From JAPLKB01 sp964532465 (GTDB lineage Bacteria > Desulfobacterota > Syntrophorhabdia > Syntrophorhabdales > Syntrophorhabdaceae), in contig CAZHHX010000030.1 in the NCBI GenBank assembly GCA_964532465.1, positions 1-46,503 on the forward strand: 46,503 nucleotides of DNA. The letters are read 5' to 3'. Below are positions 46,230 to 46,503 of the stretch, in pieces. The position numbers were made by a program, and so were the translations under genes. Below the pieces are notes generated by a model, which did not search any database, was not told where the DNA came from, and worked only from the letters and a program-made list of their open reading frames with translations. Every line of letters starts with the position of its first letter. The first letter of the stretch is position 1.

Positions 46230-46256
46230 GCCTGCCCTCGAGTGTCTTAGTCGGGG
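46230..46256 (+). repeat. 27-nt palindromic insertion, copy 1
   Basis: Relative to the intact paralogue (PEIQ-AAIQAG) this copy reads PKIQD, then nine codons ACPRVS*SG, then AIVAG. The added DNA has core cctgccctcg, a loop, and tcggggg. With the next three bases it folds: tgccc pairs with gggca, and after one mismatch tcg pairs with cga-type bases. The loop is gtgtcttag. The insertion brings the TAG. Confidence 0.65.
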
Positions 46257-46415
46257 GCAATTGTTGCCGGAACCCTGCCTCTTTCCCAGGGGTATCTCTT
46301 TGCTGCAAACCTTGGGAGTCCTGACTTTTTTACGATTTTTGATGAAATAATGGAAACACCGGCAACCAATGCAAAACTGGAGCAGATGCTTACCGCATAT
46401 AAAAAAGCTAAAGCC

Positions 46416-46442
46416 CTGCCCTCGGGTGCTGTAGCCGGGGGG
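46416..46442 (+). repeat. 27-nt palindromic insertion, copy 2
   Basis: Adds LPSGAVAGG between KAKA and KPAKTKPV, where the intact paralogue reads KAKPIPARKKPV. It shares cctgccctcg, gtg, tag and cggggg in order with copy 1 at roughly 80 percent identity, and forms an eight-of-nine-bp stem. It is read in a different frame from copy 1, one that has no stop. Confidence 0.65.
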
Positions 46443-46503
46443 AAACCAGCAAAGACAAAACCCGTATCCATTAAAAAGAAGGTTGAAGTATTACAGAATG
46501 CAG

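Larger units (their letters stand above)
46050..46503 (+). pseudogene. 5'-truncated ParB-like paralogue, broken by an in-frame amber in an inserted palindrome
   Basis: From KEYNLDGVMNELV onward it aligns with the middle and C-terminal part of the intact ParB-like protein at 31188-32132 (QGYNFDEVMSDLV). Shared stretches include TVSAITEISGK and LPLSQGYLFAANLGSPDF, then MLTAYKKAKA and KPVSIKKKVE. The ParB nucleotide-binding domain (GERR and ENLQR motifs) has no counterpart upstream, so the 5' part is lost. The frame meets TAG at 46248-46250 inside a 27-nt insertion and then continues open in the same frame to the window edge. A functional read-through product seems unlikely given the missing N-terminus. 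Confidence 0.8.

Overview
The window looks like draft genome sequence of an anaerobic, diderm bacterium of the Desulfobacterota (former Deltaproteobacteria) or a close relative. Three things suggest this. The gene order prfB / zapB-like / zapA / 6S RNA / rny / ymdB / tyrS / tRNA-Asn is typical of that group. A Re-citrate-synthase-type enzyme stands at the head of a citrate-to-2-oxoglutarate operon. Type IV pilus genes carry classic Gram-negative prepilin leaders. Most genes are AT-rich and use GTG and TTG starts freely. A run of exactly 100 N at 908-1007 is a scaffolding gap. The taxonomic call is inference from gene content.

Layout. (1) 1-7803, minus strand: one giant exported protein that runs off the left edge. 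It has a signal peptide, a long helical region, a charged coil, a thrombospondin-1-like motif, a PKD-like Ig domain and 107-residue TPR-like tandem repeats. The assembly gap sits exactly on a repeat-unit boundary. (2) 8294-15028: aspS, then an operon of Re-citrate synthase (with an unexpected C-terminal Cache/PDC-like sensor domain), two-subunit aconitase-family hydro-lyase and NADP-type isocitrate dehydrogenase. This is a complete route from oxaloacetate and acetyl-CoA to 2-oxoglutarate. (3) 15114-20924: release factor 2 with its programmed +1 frameshift, ZapB-like and ZapA division proteins, 6S RNA, RNase Y, YmdB, TyrRS, and tRNA-Asn with its own promoter and terminator.

(4) 20929-36225: type IV pilus region. 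It holds the PilB/GspE ATPase (minus), a divergent operon of prepilin peptidase, PilY1 adhesin, FimT/PilV/PilW/PilX-like minor pilins and an Ig-like membrane protein, then an orphan ParB-like gene (minus), a 149-bp MITE-like element, a multi-span membrane protein with C-terminal TPRs, the major pilin PilA with promoter and terminator, and a second, closely related prepilin peptidase. (5) 36240-41099: an MFS exporter with a C-terminal monooxygenase-like domain (minus), then the tightly overlapping tig-clpP-clpX operon. (6) 41209-45903: tRNA-Val and tRNA-Asp behind a strong promoter, running without a visible terminator into a GH57 glucanotransferase, then a family 2 glycosyltransferase and the convergent thiM-thiE pair. 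(7) 46050-end: a 5'-truncated paralogue of the ParB-like gene. It carries two 27-nt palindromic insertions, one bringing in an in-frame amber codon.

The most interesting leads are the Re-citrate synthase-Cache fusion, the small coding-sequence palindromic elements in the ParB paralogue, the giant mosaic surface protein, and the candidate pilin-modifying membrane protein next to pilA. I saw no CRISPR array, transposase, prophage or rRNA gene.
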